This document shows, in pieces, positions 5,817-6,746 of a stretch of DNA of 6,746 nt. Both the position numbers and the translations under genes were made by a program. The DNA lies in assembly GCA_036506155.1 (NCBI GenBank), contig DASXSF010000085.1, positions 1 to 6,746 of the forward strand, read 5' to 3'. The notes beneath the pieces were generated by a model. That model was not told the DNA's origin and searched no databases. It worked only from the letters and a program-made list of their open reading frames with translations. Positions within the stretch are counted from its first letter, which is position 1. Each line of letters begins with the position of its first letter. Source of the DNA: DASXRA01 sp036506155. GTDB taxonomy: Bacteria > Actinomycetota > Actinomycetes > Mycobacteriales > Jatrophihabitantaceae.

Positions 5817-5886
5817 CGGCGTTCCGGCCACGTGCGCAGGCCCAGCGAGAGCAGGTCGCTCATATCCGGCCCTTCGGATCTCAGCG

Positions 5887-5917
5887 GGGTCTGGGATGCC
5901 GGGAAATGGGACGAAGG
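5887..5917 (+). mobile_element. Probable left end of the ISL3-type element
   Basis: The transposase gene begins at about 5935, and ISL3 elements carry terminal inverted repeats of some 15-40 bp close to the transposase start. The sequence from about 5887, beginning with a G-rich 'GGGTCTGGGATGCC', is the natural candidate. The right end lies outside the window, so neither the exact boundary nor the 8-bp target duplication can be confirmed. Confidence 0.35.
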
Positions 5918-5964
5918 CGCCTCAGGCTTGAGGTGTGAGCCAACAAGTTAGAAGCACCTTCGTC
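5910..5964 (+). repeat. Inverted repeat spanning the transposase start codon
   Basis: GACGAAGG followed by six further bases (5910-5923) is the reverse complement of 5951-5964 at 12 of 14 positions. A smaller hairpin, GGCT/AGCC (5925-5928 with 5938-5941), sits inside it and its nine-base loop contains both GAGG and the GTG start. In mRNA begun outside the element this could mask the start codon, a known way insertion sequences limit transposase made from read-through transcripts. The masking role here is inference. Confidence 0.5.
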
Positions 5965-6746
5965 GTTCGTGAGCCTAGTGAGGTTGTCCAGGCGCTGGTC
6001 GGGTTGAAGGACGTCCGAGTGCTGCACTATCGGCGTTGCGGCCCGGATGTGGAGCTGATGATCGAGCAGGTCGTTGAGCAGATCCGATGTCCCAGCTGCG
6101 GCGGCGCGACGCAGGTCAAGGAGCGGCCGGTGGTCCGCTATGTCGACCTGCCGGTCTACGGAACCCCGATGCGGCTGGCGTGGCGCAAGCACCGGATGCG
6201 CTGTGTCGACGTCGACTGTTCGAGGCGGTCGTTCGTGCTGCAAGATCATCGGATCGCCGCGAAGGGTTGCCTGCTGACGACCCGGGCGGCGAAGTGGGCG
6301 ACGGTGCAGGTCGGCGGCGGCCGCACTGTCTGCGAGGTCGCCGCCGAGCTGGCATGTGACTGGCACACCGTCAACGACGCGGTCACCATCTACGGCGCGG
6401 CGCTGCTGGCCGCGGACCGCAAACGGCTGACCAAGACTCGGGCGATCGGGTTGGACGAAACCAGCTTCGTCCGGCTCAGCGGGCACGCCCAGGCCGACTA
6501 CGCGACCACGGTCGCCGACGTCGAGCATCACCAGATCATCGACATCCTGCCGTCCCGGAACTATCGAGACGTCGCGGCTTTCCTCGACAAACAGGCCGAT
6601 GAGCCGAAGGCGCGGATCGCCTTCGGCGCGCTGGACATGTCGAACACCTACGCGGCGGTCTACTCGGTGATCCTGCCCAAGGCAGCCCAGGTGGTCGACG
6701 CCTTCCACGTGATCACCTTGGCGAACCGGGCGCTGGACACGGTCCG
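5935..6746 (+). CDS. ISL3-type transposase, 5' part (runs off the window)
   Basis: The frame is open from GTG 5935 to the window edge, 270 codons without a stop; an in-frame TGA at 5929-5931 excludes an earlier start. Order of parts: an N-terminal zinc-ribbon-like domain with CPSC (52-55) and two more cysteines (Cys90, Cys95), a helix-turn-helix region ('TVCEVAAELACDWHTVNDAV', 131-150), then the DDE transposase core. In the core, 'GLDETSF' supplies the first catalytic Asp174, 'ALDMSNTY' the second (Asp234), and 'QVVDAFHVITLANRALDTV' is the conserved helix that follows in ISL3 enzymes. The catalytic Glu lies beyond the edge. This enzyme cuts and moves the surrounding element by DDE chemistry. 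GAGG is almost touching the GTG, so a downstream start (TTG or GTG within about 30 codons) is possible. Nothing visible is broken, so the element may be active. Confidence 0.9.
   Translation, partial: MSQQVRSTFVVREPSEVVQALVGLKDVRVLHYRRCGPDVELMIEQVVEQIRCPSCGGATQVKERPVVRYVDLPVYGTPMRLAWRKHRMRCVDVDCSRRSFVLQDHRIAAKGCLLTTRAAKWATVQVGGGRTVCEVAAELACDWHTVNDAVTIYGAALLAADRKRLTKTRAIGLDETSFVRLSGHAQADYATTVADVEHHQIIDILPSRNYRDVAAFLDKQADEPKARIAFGALDMSNTYAAVYSVILPKAAQVVDAFHVITLANRALDTV

Larger units (their letters stand above)
5529..5934. other. Gene-poor region between the P450 operon and the ISL3 transposase
   Basis: About 400 nt without a convincing protein gene. It holds the operon-end hairpin, short palindromes CACGTG (5582-5587) and CCGTACGG (5599-5606), the nested inverted-repeat block at 5700-5816, and from about 5887 onward the presumed left end of the ISL3 element. 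Codon composition between 5576 and 5699 shows no clear coding frame on either strand, and no tRNA-like fold is apparent. A tiny 18-codon minus-strand frame (5807-5863) is discussed as a finding. Confidence 0.6.

Noticed and set aside
5881..6708. Minus-strand open frame (275 codons) opposite the transposase
   Set aside because: The plus strand encodes a clear ISL3-type transposase through this stretch; the antisense frame has no recognisable motif.
1..6746. CRISPR array, tRNA or rRNA genes
   Set aside because: No regularly spaced direct repeats and no cloverleaf or rRNA-like sequence were seen on either strand.

Overview
The window is high-GC DNA with strong G/C preference at third codon positions, actinobacterial-type ribosome-binding sites and gene families common in actinomycetes (Frankia, Pseudonocardia, Streptomyces and relatives). 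The genus cannot be fixed from the sequence. Two insertion-sequence pieces bracket the window, so it looks like accessory DNA. On the left edge is a broken IS481-type transposase start. On the right edge is the 5' part of an ISL3-type transposase gene that runs out of the window.

Left to right: (1) 3-143, the N-terminal part of an IS481-like transposase, cut off after its helix-turn-helix; (2) 223-1728, minus strand, an unusual fused protein with an N-terminal LuxR-type DNA-binding domain, a complete alpha/beta-hydrolase domain and a shrunken class III nucleotide-cyclase-like tail; (3) 1729-2112, an intergenic stretch with small hairpins and a possible gene remnant ending at 2033; (4) 2113-5528, plus strand, a compact four-gene operon encoding an OsmC/Ohr-like protein, a flavin-dependent monooxygenase-like flavoprotein, a 120-residue NTF2/SnoaL-like protein and a cytochrome P450; (5) 5529-5934, a gene-poor stretch with a terminator-like hairpin just after the P450 stop and a 117-nt block of nested perfect inverted repeats (5700-5816); (6) 5935 to the end, the ISL3 transposase, whose start codon lies inside an inverted repeat.

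The four operon genes are separated by 29 nt, a 4-nt overlap and 10 nt, so they are very probably co-transcribed and partly translationally coupled. Two oxygenases (flavin and heme), a small cyclase/hydrolase-like fold and a thiol protein of the hydroperoxide-handling superfamily suggest oxidative modification of a small organic molecule, with the OsmC protein possibly dealing with reactive by-products. The substrate is unknown. No ferredoxin or ferredoxin reductase for the P450 is in the window. The divergently transcribed LuxR-hydrolase fusion is placed like a local regulator whose hydrolase domain could sense or process a ligand. That link is inference.

The points most worth a second look are the LuxR-hydrolase-cyclase-like fusion, the oxygenase cassette, and the nested inverted-repeat block at 5700-5816, which none of the genes explain.
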